From Cellvibrionaceae bacterium (lineage in GTDB: Bacteria; Pseudomonadota; Gammaproteobacteria; Pseudomonadales; Cellvibrionaceae), in NCBI GenBank assembly GCA_021151825.1, contig JAGKWQ010000001.1:682001-746000 (forward strand): 64,000 nucleotides of DNA, written 5' to 3'. Below the pieces are notes generated by a model. That model saw nothing but the letters and a program-made list of their open reading frames with translations. It did not search any database and was not told the origin of the DNA. Positions within the stretch are counted from its first letter, which is position 1. Each line of letters starts with the position of its first letter. The translations under genes and the position numbers were made by a program. Positions 16,249 through 24,299 of the stretch are shown here, piece by piece.

Positions 16249-16701
16249 TTACTGTCCATCGCTCGACCAGATTTTCATACTTTGAATGGCCAGTAGTTTG
16301 CACTCACCGTTAACATCAACATAAGTGCGTGTTACCTGATAGCGCGACGTCCGAAATGTTTTGCCATCAGCATTCCATTTTTCCACGCTGCTTAAACCTT
16401 CCACAACTGCCGTATTTTGCAACTGACGCACACTCAGGCCATGTGAGCGACGCGCTTTGGGTTTTTCTTCTTTTTGGATGCGTGTTAACAATTGGGTTTT
16501 ATTTTCTTTCAGACTGGCAAGGTTGTGCACCCAATAAAACTCATCGGCAAGCAACTGCCCCAAAAATTTCACATCCGCTTGCTGTACTGCCGTTTCATAA
16601 CGTTGATCAAGGGCAATTAGTTTTTCCTTATCCAGACAGGAATCTGCATAAACCGGAAAACCGATGGTAAGCAGCAGGGTCACAACCGCAATTATTTTCA
16701 T
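16249..16701 (-). CDS. secreted NTF2-like (DUF4440/SnoaL type) protein
   Basis: This 150-residue protein has a signal peptide (MKIIAVVTLLLTIGFPVYA) and a mature domain resembling the NTF2-like DUF4440 group. It has a helix with LIALDQRYETAVQQADVKFLGQLLADEFYWVH, then alternating strands ending in CKLLAIQSMKIW. Such domains form a cone-shaped pocket and may bind small ligands or catalyse hydrolysis or isomerisation. No catalytic residues can be assigned. Two Cys residues (after the signal peptide and near residue 137) could form a disulfide in the periplasm. It stands alone, convergent with panB. Confidence 0.7.
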   Translation of the reverse strand: MKIIAVVTLLLTIGFPVYADSCLDKEKLIALDQRYETAVQQADVKFLGQLLADEFYWVHNLASLKENKTQLLTRIQKEEKPKARRSHGLSVRQLQNTAVVEGLSSVEKWNADGKTFRTSRYQVTRTYVDVNGECKLLAIQSMKIWSSDGQ

Positions 16702-16764
16702 TATTTACCAACACTATTTAAAAAGAACAGATCCTAAAAAAATAACACATTCTTTTTAACCATC

Positions 16765-16796
16765 AAAAAAAAAGCCGACACCAAAACGATGCCGGC
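16765..16796 (-). terminator. intrinsic terminator on the minus strand
   Basis: Read on the minus strand, GCCGGCATC pairs with GGTGTCGGC (two wobble pairs) and is followed by nine T residues. It would end transcripts from the tiny ORF at 16812-16868 or from the 111-residue gene further upstream. Confidence 0.75.
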
Positions 16797-16811
16797 CAAG
16801 ACCATACTAGA

Positions 16812-16868
16812 TTACAAATAAAGGGGAGTTCCAAACTGGGCTAAGAGAAAAAACCCCACGGTAACCAT
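16812..16868 (-). CDS. candidate 18-residue hydrophobic peptide
   Basis: An ORF of 18 codons (MVTVGFFLLAQFGTPLYL) has a very strong ribosome-binding site, AGGGAGG, 5 nt before its ATG. A good intrinsic terminator lies just downstream. The product would be a single short membrane-inserting peptide. There is no recognisable family. It could equally be part of the 3' untranslated region of the 111-residue gene upstream (ending at 17048). Support is limited to the ribosome-binding site and terminator. Confidence 0.4.
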   Translation of the reverse strand: MVTVGFFLLAQFGTPLYL

Positions 16869-17047
16869 CCCAACCTCCCTAAATTGATAAACCGACCAAT
16901 CTCAACACGCTATCGTCAGCTCACAGGGAGAAACCGTTACCGGTAGTTTTAGTATTGTTCAGTTTTCAATCGCTGCCAGTTTTTATACGACAATCCTTAA
17001 ATTATTTAGCGATAACACGCGACTCCTGATTAGAAATTGCTATAACG

Positions 17048-17383
17048 TTAGGAAGTACGGCCGATCAGTACTAACACTTCATTAATTAACTGATCCAACC
17101 TCGTGGCCGTGGTGGAGCGCAAGGCAAAATCATCTATCAGCTTCAGCAACCGGCCCAATTTCGGGCGCGCCGCACGAAACTCTTCAGTGACAGGTTCATA
17201 CAATAAATCGTGATCCTGCACACTTAACTTGCCTAACTCGGCAAGCTCTGCGTGAAGCGCACTGATCAAATCATAAAAAAAATCTTTGCGATCCAGGCTA
17301 TTTGCCTCCCAATACGCCTGATCCAACCCCGCCTGCAACCCCTCTAATACCGGAATCGCATTGGAAATACTGTTACATGCCAT
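17048..17383 (-). CDS. conserved-looking hypothetical helical protein
   Basis: This 111-residue, probably all-helical cytoplasmic protein is not recognised as any family. I use ATG 17383 (MACNSISNAIPVLEGL), which has AAAGG 8 nt upstream, not the longer in-frame start at 17521. The longer form would overlap the divergent LysE gene and adds low-complexity residues. The C-terminal half (LLKLIDDFALRSTTATRLDQLINEVLVLIGR) looks amphipathic. It is divergently transcribed from the LysE-family exporter, 123 bp away. Confidence 0.65.
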   Translation of the reverse strand: MACNSISNAIPVLEGLQAGLDQAYWEANSLDRKDFFYDLISALHAELAELGKLSVQDHDLLYEPVTEEFRAARPKLGRLLKLIDDFALRSTTATRLDQLINEVLVLIGRTS

Positions 17384-17506
17384 GACACACACCTTTAAAT
17401 TAACCAGCCTTAATCGCTTGAGTATAGGAGACTTTAACGCCGCTGCCGGCGGCTCTGTTACACTGCAGGCGACTCCTTCACTGGCTTGCTTAAATCCCCT
17501 TACATC

Positions 17507-18121
17507 ATGTCGCCTGAACAACTCTGGCTGTTTATCACCCTAACCTTTATTGTTTCCGCCAGCCCCGGCCCGGTAATGCTGTCATGTATGGCGGATGCCG
17601 GTCGCTTTGGTTTTGCCAAATCCCTCTACACCATGCTTGGCGCCAGTACTGGCAATCTGGTACTGATGCTGCTTTCTGCCATAGGTTTGGGCTTATTGGT
17701 GGAGGAAGCAGAATGGGTGTTCCATACCATTAAATGGATCGGTGCGGCCTATTTGGTGTACCTGGGTATAGCCCTGTTTATCGCCAAACCCCATGACCTG
17801 CAGGGAGAATTGCCAGATATCCGCAGCAGCCATTTATTCTGGAAGTCTTTACTGGTGGCAGTTACCAATCCCAAAGGCCTTATTTATTTCGGGGCGCTCT
17901 TTCCGCAATTTATCGATATCCACCAACCCATGCCGTCGCAATTTACGCTGTTAACGATAATTTTTTTGGTCACAGATTTACTCTGGATGGCGATTTACGC
18001 ATTGGGCGGCAGTGCGATTATGTGCTGGTTGAAATCCCCCACACATCAACGCTGGTTTAATCGCATTTCCGGAGGTGCGCTGGTTGCCGCTGGCATCGCA
18101 CTGGCATTTACGCAGCTCTAA
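17507..18121 (+). CDS. LysE/RhtB-family amino-acid exporter
   Basis: This 204-residue inner-membrane exporter has five to six hydrophobic segments. The N-terminal signature is FIVSASPGPVMLSCMADAGRFG (helix 1 with the conserved SPGP). The second conserved region is WIGAAYLVYLGI, and the third includes NPKGLIYFGALFPQFID, all diagnostic of LysE/RhtB proteins. ATG 17507 (MSPEQLWLF) is the natural start. A TTG seven codons earlier is unlikely. The exported amino acid cannot be inferred. Confidence 0.9.
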   Translation: MSPEQLWLFITLTFIVSASPGPVMLSCMADAGRFGFAKSLYTMLGASTGNLVLMLLSAIGLGLLVEEAEWVFHTIKWIGAAYLVYLGIALFIAKPHDLQGELPDIRSSHLFWKSLLVAVTNPKGLIYFGALFPQFIDIHQPMPSQFTLLTIIFLVTDLLWMAIYALGGSAIMCWLKSPTHQRWFNRISGGALVAAGIALAFTQL

Positions 18122-18267
18122 TAACAGCACATCAAATACCCAAACAATTTTGATTCAAGTGAATTCAGGTATAAGCACAATTTCGATATAAGCAAAGAAA
18201 AAACAATTCTTTTTCAACCCCGGCAAAAATCCCTAAGCTGCACTCATCAACTTGTGGAGACAGCAGC

Positions 18268-18867
18268 ATGTCCAGTGTTAATTCATTTTTTCCTCAATCA
18301 TTGCGCGATCAACCGGTATTGATCGTACCGGGCTTGCACAACAGCAACGAACACCATTGGCAAAGTCTCTGGCAAGAAAAACTTCCTAACAGTAAACGCA
18401 TTGAACTCGGCGAATGGGATACGCCTGACTTGGAAAAATGGAAACAAGGCATTCGGGAACAATTACAACATATTGATAAACCCGTCGTAATTATCGCCCA
18501 CAGCTTCGGAACCCTGGCGAGCGCGAGTATTGCCCAGGAATTTCCGGAAAAAATCGCCGCATTATTTTTGGTAGCACCAGCTGATCCGGATAAATTCCAA
18601 ATCGCTGCACAATTACCACAGCATCCCCTACCCGTGTCTGCACAAATTATTGCAAGCAGTAATGACCCTTGGTTAACCGAAGCTAAAGCTGCCTATTGGG
18701 CGTTACTGTGGGGCGCCGATTATTTGCGCTTCAAAAATGTTGGCCACATTAATAGTGCATCCAATTTAGGTGAATGGCCCGAAGGAATTCTTCAATTGCA
18801 GCGCCTGTTACGCAAAGCCAATGCCCGCCGTACAGCAATAGCACAGCAAAACTCAAAAGCTGCCTGA
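18268..18867 (+). CDS. RBBP9/YdeN-family serine hydrolase
   Basis: This 199-residue alpha/beta hydrolase begins its fold at VLIVPGLHNSNEHHWQSLWQ, which is typical of RBBP9/YdeN proteins. The nucleophile elbow is AHSFGT (Ser near residue 79), the acid is in ASSNDPW, and the catalytic His is in VGHIN. The W-x-x-L-W after the first strand is a family mark. The substrate is unknown. It has a GGAG-type ribosome-binding site and appears monocistronic. Confidence 0.88.
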   Translation: MSSVNSFFPQSLRDQPVLIVPGLHNSNEHHWQSLWQEKLPNSKRIELGEWDTPDLEKWKQGIREQLQHIDKPVVIIAHSFGTLASASIAQEFPEKIAALFLVAPADPDKFQIAAQLPQHPLPVSAQIIASSNDPWLTEAKAAYWALLWGADYLRFKNVGHINSASNLGEWPEGILQLQRLLRKANARRTAIAQQNSKAA

Positions 18868-19217
18868 AACCAATAGCATTAGTGATAAAGATATCGATTC
18901 AGTAATATGAACTTAAGTCGCATACCAATGAACAGCTTCACAATTCCTACGCACGTTTTTGCGTGCACCTGCAAATTCCAGTAAATTGCGCGGCGAGTAT
19001 CGTTATCAATGATGTTCGCTGCTTATATCTCGACACTAATAATAATTACCTGATAATCATTGCATCCCCATTGTTGTTTTCTCGCTTTTGCAAAACGCAA
19101 TTCCTGTGCTGTAACGCGCGCAAAATTTACTGATAAACAACAATATAATTCCTGACAGTTAACAGCGGTATCATTAACCTGGATGCGGTAAGGCTCAGGT
19201 CTACTGGAAATCCATTT
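18868..19217. other. 350 bp intergenic region without a recognised feature
   Basis: The only structure is a small hairpin, GCACG (18951-18955) with CGTGC (18962-18966). No terminator, riboswitch or credible ORF was recognised. It presumably holds the promoter and leader of the aminotransferase gene that follows. Confidence 0.4.
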
Positions 19218-20417
19218 ATGAATAACAACACAACAACATCGGCCCCGTTTAAATCAGTACAGTCTGGTTTTGACACCAGCCTTTTTGCCAAAACCACACA
19301 CAACCCTTCGTTCGCCAGCCTGACCAAACAATTTACCGACATCAATGGCTTGCGCGATTACTGCATTCCGGTAAACCCTTATTTTCCACCACCGGCGATC
19401 ATGGAAAAATTGCAAGAGCGAATTGCATTTGCGCTGAAATATTATCCCGGTTCAAATGAAAACATCGCCGAAAATATTGCACAATTCTCCGAAGTCAAAA
19501 ATCCCAAAACAATTATTGCCGGCAACGGCTCCACTGAAATTATTTCCTGGTTAAATTCACTTTTTATTAAAGCGAGCTTATTCGTACCGGTACCATCATT
19601 TGGCCGCTGGATTGAAGAGCCGCAAGGCTTGGGAATTGAGTTACATACCTATCGTTACGAGGATTCACACAATCAATATACATCACCGGAACAATTGGCT
19701 GCTGAAGTAAAATCTTCCGGCGCCCGCAACTTGGTGATTTGCAATCCGAACAACCCTACCGGATCGATTCTTGCGCGTGAGCAAGTGTTATGGTTACTGA
19801 ATGAACTTTCGTATCTCGACAATATTATTGTCGATGAATCTTTTATCGATTTTTCCGGCGAAGAACCACCCAGCATCAAAAATGATGTAGCAAATTATCG
19901 CAACACCTGGGTGTTAAAAAGCCTGGGAAAAAATGTCGGATTGCATGGCTTGCGCATGGGTTTTGCCATTAGCAATGAGGAAAATATTGCCAAATTACGC
20001 AAGCACTTACCCTACTGGAATGTAAACGGTATTACTGAAATGTTGTTGCATTTAATTAAAGACGAACATACGAGCTATCATCAAAGCCGTATGAAAACTA
20101 TCGCCGATGCAATCTATTTATCAGAGCGCTTTGAAGAGTTGCCGGAATTTACGGTTTACCCAACCCATTCCAATTTTATCTTCGTCAAATTGTGCGATAG
20201 CATTAACGGTACTGAATTGCGTGACCGCATGTTACAAAATCATGGTTGTTTTATTCGCAATTGCGGCAACAAACTGGGATCAAGCGAGCAATACTTCCGC
20301 ATAGCGGCACGCCCGGCGGACGATGTAAATCACCTGATGGACGCGCTCAAACGTGAGTTGTCCAGCCTGCAAAACCCAAACAACAAACTGCAAAGTGAAA
20401 ACTCGGGCATTGGTTAG
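19218..20417 (+). CDS. class I/II PLP aminotransferase, HisC/CobD-like
   Basis: This 399-residue PLP enzyme of fold type I resembles histidinol-phosphate aminotransferase or threonine-phosphate decarboxylase. Visible motifs are YPGSNENIAENIA, GNGSTEIISWL, the Asn-Pro motif CNPNNPTGS, the Asp pairing with the pyridine nitrogen (VDESFIDF), and the PLP Lys in SLGKNVGLHGLRMGF. RIAARPADD is the carboxylate-binding Arg region. No histidine or cobalamin genes surround it, so the substrate is open. It ends at a terminator shared with ahpF. Confidence 0.82.
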   Translation: MNNNTTTSAPFKSVQSGFDTSLFAKTTHNPSFASLTKQFTDINGLRDYCIPVNPYFPPPAIMEKLQERIAFALKYYPGSNENIAENIAQFSEVKNPKTIIAGNGSTEIISWLNSLFIKASLFVPVPSFGRWIEEPQGLGIELHTYRYEDSHNQYTSPEQLAAEVKSSGARNLVICNPNNPTGSILAREQVLWLLNELSYLDNIIVDESFIDFSGEEPPSIKNDVANYRNTWVLKSLGKNVGLHGLRMGFAISNEENIAKLRKHLPYWNVNGITEMLLHLIKDEHTSYHQSRMKTIADAIYLSERFEELPEFTVYPTHSNFIFVKLCDSINGTELRDRMLQNHGCFIRNCGNKLGSSEQYFRIAARPADDVNHLMDALKRELSSLQNPNNKLQSENSGIG

Positions 20418-20428
20418 CCTGAAAAAAT

Positions 20429-20463
20429 AAGCGCAGCTTTTCTTTTCAACAAGAGCTGCGCTT
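20429..20463. terminator. bidirectional terminator between aminotransferase and ahpF
   Basis: AAGCGCAGCT (20429-20438) pairs perfectly with AGCTGCGCTT (20454-20463), located between convergent genes. Confidence 0.75.
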
Positions 20464-20493
20464 GTGCCTAATTACAGTACAAACAGCTTTTAG

Positions 20494-22059
20494 TTACTGT
20501 GGTGCACTGGTGCGAATCAAATAATCGAATGCCCCTAGTGATGCCGTAGCACCTGCCCCCATCGCAATAATGATTTGCTTGTAAGGCACATTGGTACAAT
20601 CACCTGCGGCAAACACACCCGGCGCGGAGGTTTCGCCGCGTGAATTAATTTCAATTTCACCGCGAGTAGTCAGCTGCACAGTGCCCCTCAGGAAATCGGT
20701 ATTAGGCAACAAGCCAATTTGCACAAAGATACCTTCCAGCTCTACCGTTACAATTTCATCAGTATTGCGACTTTTGTACTTCAACGCTGTTACTTTTTGC
20801 CCATCACCAACAACTTCTGACGTTAAAGCTTCAGTGATCACGGTAACGTTGGGCAAACTGAATAATTTGCGTTGCAATACTGCATCAGCGCGCAACTTTG
20901 AATCAAACTCGATCAAGGTTACATGGGCAACGATGCCGGCCAAATCAATTGCCGCTTCTACACCCGAGTTACCACCACCAATTACCGCCACACGCTTGCC
21001 TTTAAACAGAGGCCCATCGCAGTGCGGACAATAGGCAACGCCTTTACCACGATATGCGCTTTCCCCAGGCACATTCATTTCTCTCCAGCGTGCACCGGTA
21101 GCGAGAATCACACTTTTACTTTTCAAGCTCGCGCCACTCGCCAATTTCACCTCTACCAAATCACCGGGATTATTACCAAGAATAACGTCGCTGGCCTTTT
21201 GCAAATTAATAATATCCACATCGTATTCTTTAACGTGTTGTTCCAAGGCTACTGCGAGCTTTGGACCTTCAGTTGCTTTCACAGAAATAAAATTCTCAAT
21301 ACCAACCGTGTCCATCACCTGCCCACCAAAACGCTCGGCAACTACACCAGTGCGAATACCTTTACGCGCAGAATAAATGGCTGCCGCGGCACCAGCAGGT
21401 CCGCCGCCAATAACCAATACATCGAACGGATCTTTTTCGCTGAGCGATTTCGCATCGCGTTCAGCTGCACCGGTGTCGATTTTCGCGATAATTTCTTCCA
21501 GGCTCATCCGGCCTTGGCCAAAATGTTCGCCATTCAAATAAACACTGGGAACCGCCATCACCTGACGTTTATCCACTTCGCTTTGGAAGAGTGCGCCATC
21601 AATCATGGTTGCAGAAAAATTCGGATTGAGTGCCGCCAGTAAATTTACCGCTTGCACAACATCCGGACAGTTGTGGCACGAGAGTGAGACAAACACGTCA
21701 AAATGAAATCTGCCATCAATCGCTTTAATTTGTTCAATGGTTTTTTCATCCACTTTTACCGGATGACCACCAGTGTGTAATAGCGCTAACACCAACGACG
21801 TAAATTCATGGCCCATGGGAATTCCCGCAAATTCAATCCGCGCCGGCTCACCGAGAGCAGCAACAGAAAATGAGGGGCGATAATTCGCATTGCCTTGTTC
21901 ATTGACACTGACTTTGTCAGACAGGGTAGAAATTTCTTGCAAGAGATTTTTTAATTCCTGCGCTTTTGCACTCGCATCCAGGCTAGCCACCAGTTGGATG
22001 GGGCGTTGCAGTTTTTCCAAATAAGCCTTGAGTTGGCTTTTAATCGCGGCATCTAACAT
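20494..22059 (-). CDS. ahpF: alkyl hydroperoxide reductase subunit F
   Basis: AhpF is the flavoprotein that passes electrons from NADH to AhpC. It has an N-terminal double-thioredoxin-like domain with CHNC (about residue 129), an FAD-binding GGGPAGAAAAIYSARKG, the redox pair CPHC (about residue 345), NADH-binding GGGNSGVEAAIDLAG and the FAD-binding GVFAAGDCT near the C-terminus. Start ATG 22059 gives 521 residues, identical to the E. coli length. It has GGAG 9 nt upstream. The longer frame to 22107 is not needed. ahpC lies upstream across a repeat-containing gap. Confidence 0.96.
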   Translation of the reverse strand: MLDAAIKSQLKAYLEKLQRPIQLVASLDASAKAQELKNLLQEISTLSDKVSVNEQGNANYRPSFSVAALGEPARIEFAGIPMGHEFTSLVLALLHTGGHPVKVDEKTIEQIKAIDGRFHFDVFVSLSCHNCPDVVQAVNLLAALNPNFSATMIDGALFQSEVDKRQVMAVPSVYLNGEHFGQGRMSLEEIIAKIDTGAAERDAKSLSEKDPFDVLVIGGGPAGAAAAIYSARKGIRTGVVAERFGGQVMDTVGIENFISVKATEGPKLAVALEQHVKEYDVDIINLQKASDVILGNNPGDLVEVKLASGASLKSKSVILATGARWREMNVPGESAYRGKGVAYCPHCDGPLFKGKRVAVIGGGNSGVEAAIDLAGIVAHVTLIEFDSKLRADAVLQRKLFSLPNVTVITEALTSEVVGDGQKVTALKYKSRNTDEIVTVELEGIFVQIGLLPNTDFLRGTVQLTTRGEIEINSRGETSAPGVFAAGDCTNVPYKQIIIAMGAGATASLGAFDYLIRTSAPQ

Positions 22060-22080
22060 GGTGTGTGCTCCGTAAGATTT

Positions 22081-22218
22081 TAATCTCCCCCAGCCCCTCT
22101 TTTTCAAAGAGGAGCGCCTCGCATCTCTCGACTAATGAGGAGAACCAAGCTCCTCTTTACCAACAGCGCCTCCCTTTGTGCGGGTCGCGTAACCAAGGGA
22201 GGCAGGGAGGGATTTGAT
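22081..22218. repeat. mosaic of purine-rich palindromes between ahpC and ahpF
   Basis: Several overlapping inverted repeats fill the gap: CCTCTTT/AAAGAGG (22096-22112), AAAGAGGAGC (22106-22115) with GCTCCTCTTT (22149-22158), and CCTCCCTT (22169-22176) with AAGGGAGG (22195-22202). The end, AAGGGAGGCAGGGAGGGATT, closely matches 49000-49021 upstream of rho's 3' end. Such dispersed elements are probably non-autonomous. Between ahpC and ahpF the structure could lower ahpF expression relative to ahpC. Confidence 0.6.
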
Positions 22219-22230
22219 TACAAAAATAAG

Positions 22231-22794
22231 TTAGATTTTTCCAACCAGATCCAATGAAGGCGCCAGTGTTGCTTCACCTTCTTTCCATTTCGCCGGGCAA
22301 ACTTCACCAGGGTGTGCAGCAACGTATTGCGCCGCTTTTACTTTGCGCAGCAACTCAGATGCATCGCGACCAATACCGCCCGCGTTGACTTCGATAATCT
22401 GGATTTTGCCTTCCGGATCGATCACAAACGTACCGCGCTCAGCCAGACCTTCAGATTCAATCATCACCCCGAAATTGCGCGTGATAGTCCCGGTTGGATC
22501 ACCGATCATCGGGTACTGGATTTTGCCGATGGTTTCAGAGCTGTCATGCCAGGCTTTGTGGGTAAAGTGGGTATCGGTAGATACCGAGTAAATCTCTACG
22601 CCCAGTTTCTGGAATTCGGCATAGTTGTCTGCCAGGTCACCCAATTCAGTCGGGCAGACAAAGGTGAAGTCAGCCGGGTAAAAGAAAACAACGGACCATT
22701 TGCCTTTCAGGTCAGCATCGCTAACAGGAACGAATTTCCCTTGATGGTAAGCTTGGGCGTTAAAAGGTTTGATTTCCGAGTTGATAGTAGCCAT
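22231..22794 (-). CDS. ahpC: alkyl hydroperoxide reductase subunit C (peroxiredoxin)
   Basis: AhpC is a typical 2-Cys peroxiredoxin that reduces H2O2 and organic peroxides in the cytoplasm. The peroxidatic cysteine is in FTFVCPTELGD (about residue 47) and the resolving cysteine in GEVCPAKW (about residue 166). Length is 187 residues, as in E. coli. It has AGGAG before the ATG. The AT-rich upstream region (about 22925-22965) shows a loose ATAG/CTAT-type periodicity reminiscent of OxyR sites, but the match is weak. ahpF follows it. Confidence 0.97.
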   Translation of the reverse strand: MATINSEIKPFNAQAYHQGKFVPVSDADLKGKWSVVFFYPADFTFVCPTELGDLADNYAEFQKLGVEIYSVSTDTHFTHKAWHDSSETIGKIQYPMIGDPTGTITRNFGVMIESEGLAERGTFVIDPEGKIQIIEVNAGGIGRDASELLRKVKAAQYVAAHPGEVCPAKWKEGEATLAPSLDLVGKI

Positions 22795-22977
22795 GTGTGG
22801 ACTCCTGAGGTCTGTGGTTGAGTACTTGTGGTTAAAGACTTGGGGGTTGATGTGTTTCGTTGAGCACAGATTAGGGAGTTGAGCGCCAGTGGGCTAATTG
22901 AATGTCGCCATGCATTTAATATACAAAATCTATTAACTAAATATTATTAATTTTAATTAGCTATTAATAAGCACAAA

Positions 22978-23012
22978 AAAACCGCAGCCTCCGTCCTGAA
23001 GATTGCGGTTTT
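22978..23012 (-). terminator. terminator of the secreted repeat-protein gene
   Basis: AAAACCGCA (22978-22986) pairs with TGCGGTTTT (23004-23012). On the minus strand the A-run before the stem becomes a U-tract. Confidence 0.75.
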
Positions 23013-23051
23013 ACTAAAAGCAGAATGTGAGCGGTTTAGAGCCGGAAACGA

Positions 23052-23432
23052 TTAGACCAATTTGCCATGTCGATCAATGATCAGGCCTCCCGCCACATGC
23101 CGGTCAATAATCAAACCACCAGCAACATGCCTATCAATGATCAAACCACCACTAAACAACTTGATACCACCACGCTCCAGAATCACGCCACCACCAAGAT
23201 TAAGCACAGGAGATTTTTCAATGACCAAGCCACCAGCCAGTTTATTTTGCACAATGATGCTCTTTTCAAGAATTACCCCACCATTATCAGCCTGGCTTTC
23301 CAGAATCACGGTATCAGTTAACGATTGATCCGCGTTAGCAGAAGAAGATTGCTCAAGCATCACCGAGCCGGCAGAAGCCAATTGAGCAGCAAATAACAAA
23401 GAGATAAACAGAGCAGGTTTTGATTTCAACAT
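23052..23432 (-). CDS. small secreted repeat protein, unknown family
   Basis: This 126-residue protein has a clear signal peptide (cleavage after AQLASA). The mature part is built from short units ending in a hydrophobic triplet plus Glu/Asp and Lys/Arg: GGVILEKS, GGLVIEKS, GGGVILERG, then three nearly identical GGLIIDRHVA units. The last three correspond to 30 bp tandem repeats in the DNA (about 23060-23150). Such strand-turn periodicity suggests a small beta-solenoid or amyloid-like fibre, which is inference. The upstream region carries a 118 bp module shared with the gene at 37611-38666. I do not recognise the family. Confidence 0.7.
   Translation of the reverse strand: MLKSKPALFISLLFAAQLASAGSVMLEQSSSANADQSLTDTVILESQADNGGVILEKSIIVQNKLAGGLVIEKSPVLNLGGGVILERGGIKLFSGGLIIDRHVAGGLIIDRHVAGGLIIDRHGKLV
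23060..23150. repeat. 30 bp tandem coding repeats
   Basis: Three units encoding GGLIIDRHVA lie in tandem at the 3' end of the small secreted protein gene. Differences between units are mostly synonymous, which points to repeat expansion kept under protein-level selection. Confidence 0.7.
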
Positions 23433-23508
23433 GATTGCATCCTCGCAATAATTTCACAGTTTACTTACCGTTACAGCAAGCCAGTTTGAGTTTCCTTTCG
23501 GAAGTTAA

Positions 23509-23626
23509 ATGAACAAGATTCCCTACCATTTCATGACCATCCTGTCGTTTGTTCATGTAGCCATGATAGGCGGGATATTTGTTAGAAATATGCCGCTAAT
23601 AAATAGATTTGTGGCAATTGTGTCAG
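23509..23626 (-). promoter_or_regulatory. shared 118 bp promoter module, copy 1
   Basis: Three blocks match the module at 38773-38890 at identical spacing: ATGAACA(A)GATTCC at 0, TGTCGTTTGTTCATGT at +34, and AGATTTGTG-CAATTGTGTCAG at +96. It lies 77 bp upstream of the minus-strand secreted repeat-protein gene, and also upstream of the plus-strand PdxH-like gene. An ATGACC-N4-TGTCGT imperfect palindrome is inside (23533-23548). Confidence 0.7.
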
Positions 23627-23692
23627 GACTAGTGGTGTTCTGAGTTATATTACTCCAGATCCGGTTATCTCCACTGCAGAGCAATTTAATCC

Positions 23693-24271
23693 ATGGAAAA
23701 TCCTATAGAAAAATTTCAATCCTGGTGGAATAAAGCAATATCAAATTCCCCATTACAACAGAAAAGTGCCATTTGCATTTCAACAATCAATGAACAGGGT
23801 TTTCCCTCTGGCAGGTTTGTTGATCTGAAATCGGTTGATGAAAATGGCTTTGTGTTTTGCACTTATCTTGATTCAGCAAAAGGAAAACACATTCAACATA
23901 ACCCAAAAGTTGCCATGACAATATGGTGGGATCATGTCGGTTATCAAGTAAGAGTGATTGGTGAAGCACAAGCCGTTAGTGACGCTGAAGCGATTGAGTT
24001 CTGGAAAACAAGAAAACGTAGCGCACAGCTTACCACCACTGCATTTCAGCAGAGCCAACCGTTGAAAGAGCTAGAAGAATTACAAACACGAATGCAGGAG
24101 GTATCCGATCAATTTATTAATAGGGAAGTACCAAAGCCATCAACCTGGGGCGGCTATAGGATTCAACCGGTATCCATTGAATTTTTGACCTTTGCCGAAA
24201 ACCGATTGCATTTGCGCGAATTGTTTAACAAGAAAGAAAACGCCTGGATTAAAAGTCTGCTTCAACCCTGA
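23693..24271 (+). CDS. pyridoxamine 5'-phosphate oxidase family protein (PdxH-like)
   Basis: This 192-residue FMN-dependent flavoprotein follows the PdxH pattern. FPSGRFVDLKSVDENGFVFCTYLDSAKGKHIQHNP matches the R-x-V-L-L-K and S-x-K-x-x-x-L-x-x-NP region, and YQVRVIGEA matches R-Q-V-R-I-E-G. WGGYRIQPVSIEFL and RLHLRELF match the C-terminal FMN and PLP-binding signature. It is shorter than E. coli PdxH (218), and several canonical residues differ (GYQVR for the usual RQVR), so a relative that acts on another substrate is possible. The start is the ATG at 23693. Confidence 0.8.
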   Translation: MENPIEKFQSWWNKAISNSPLQQKSAICISTINEQGFPSGRFVDLKSVDENGFVFCTYLDSAKGKHIQHNPKVAMTIWWDHVGYQVRVIGEAQAVSDAEAIEFWKTRKRSAQLTTTAFQQSQPLKELEELQTRMQEVSDQFINREVPKPSTWGGYRIQPVSIEFLTFAENRLHLRELFNKKENAWIKSLLQP

Positions 24272-24288
24272 TTTCAGGGCTGAAGCAG
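24257..24288. terminator. bidirectional terminator between the PdxH-like gene and msrAB
   Basis: CTGCTTCA-A-CCCTGA (24257-24271) pairs with TCAGGG-C-TGAAGCAG (24274-24288) with a single mismatch and a 2 nt loop. It includes the PdxH-like stop codon. Confidence 0.7.
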
Positions 24289-24299
24289 GATCTATGTAT

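Noticed and set aside
19041..19075. GATAATCATT-like Fur half-site upstream of the aminotransferase
   Set aside because: Only one half matches and nothing about the gene suggests iron control.
20923..21642. Plus-strand ORF of 239 codons opposite ahpF
   Set aside because: It lies wholly inside ahpF, which has a complete match to its family, so it is a shadow frame.
22925..22965. Possible OxyR site before ahpC
   Set aside because: Only the spacing of A/T tetranucleotides fits. The ATAG/CTAT sequence itself matches at few positions in very AT-rich DNA.
23060..23150. Short tandem repeats taken as a possible CRISPR array
   Set aside because: The units have no spacers and are translated in frame as GGLIIDRHVA repeats of a secreted protein.
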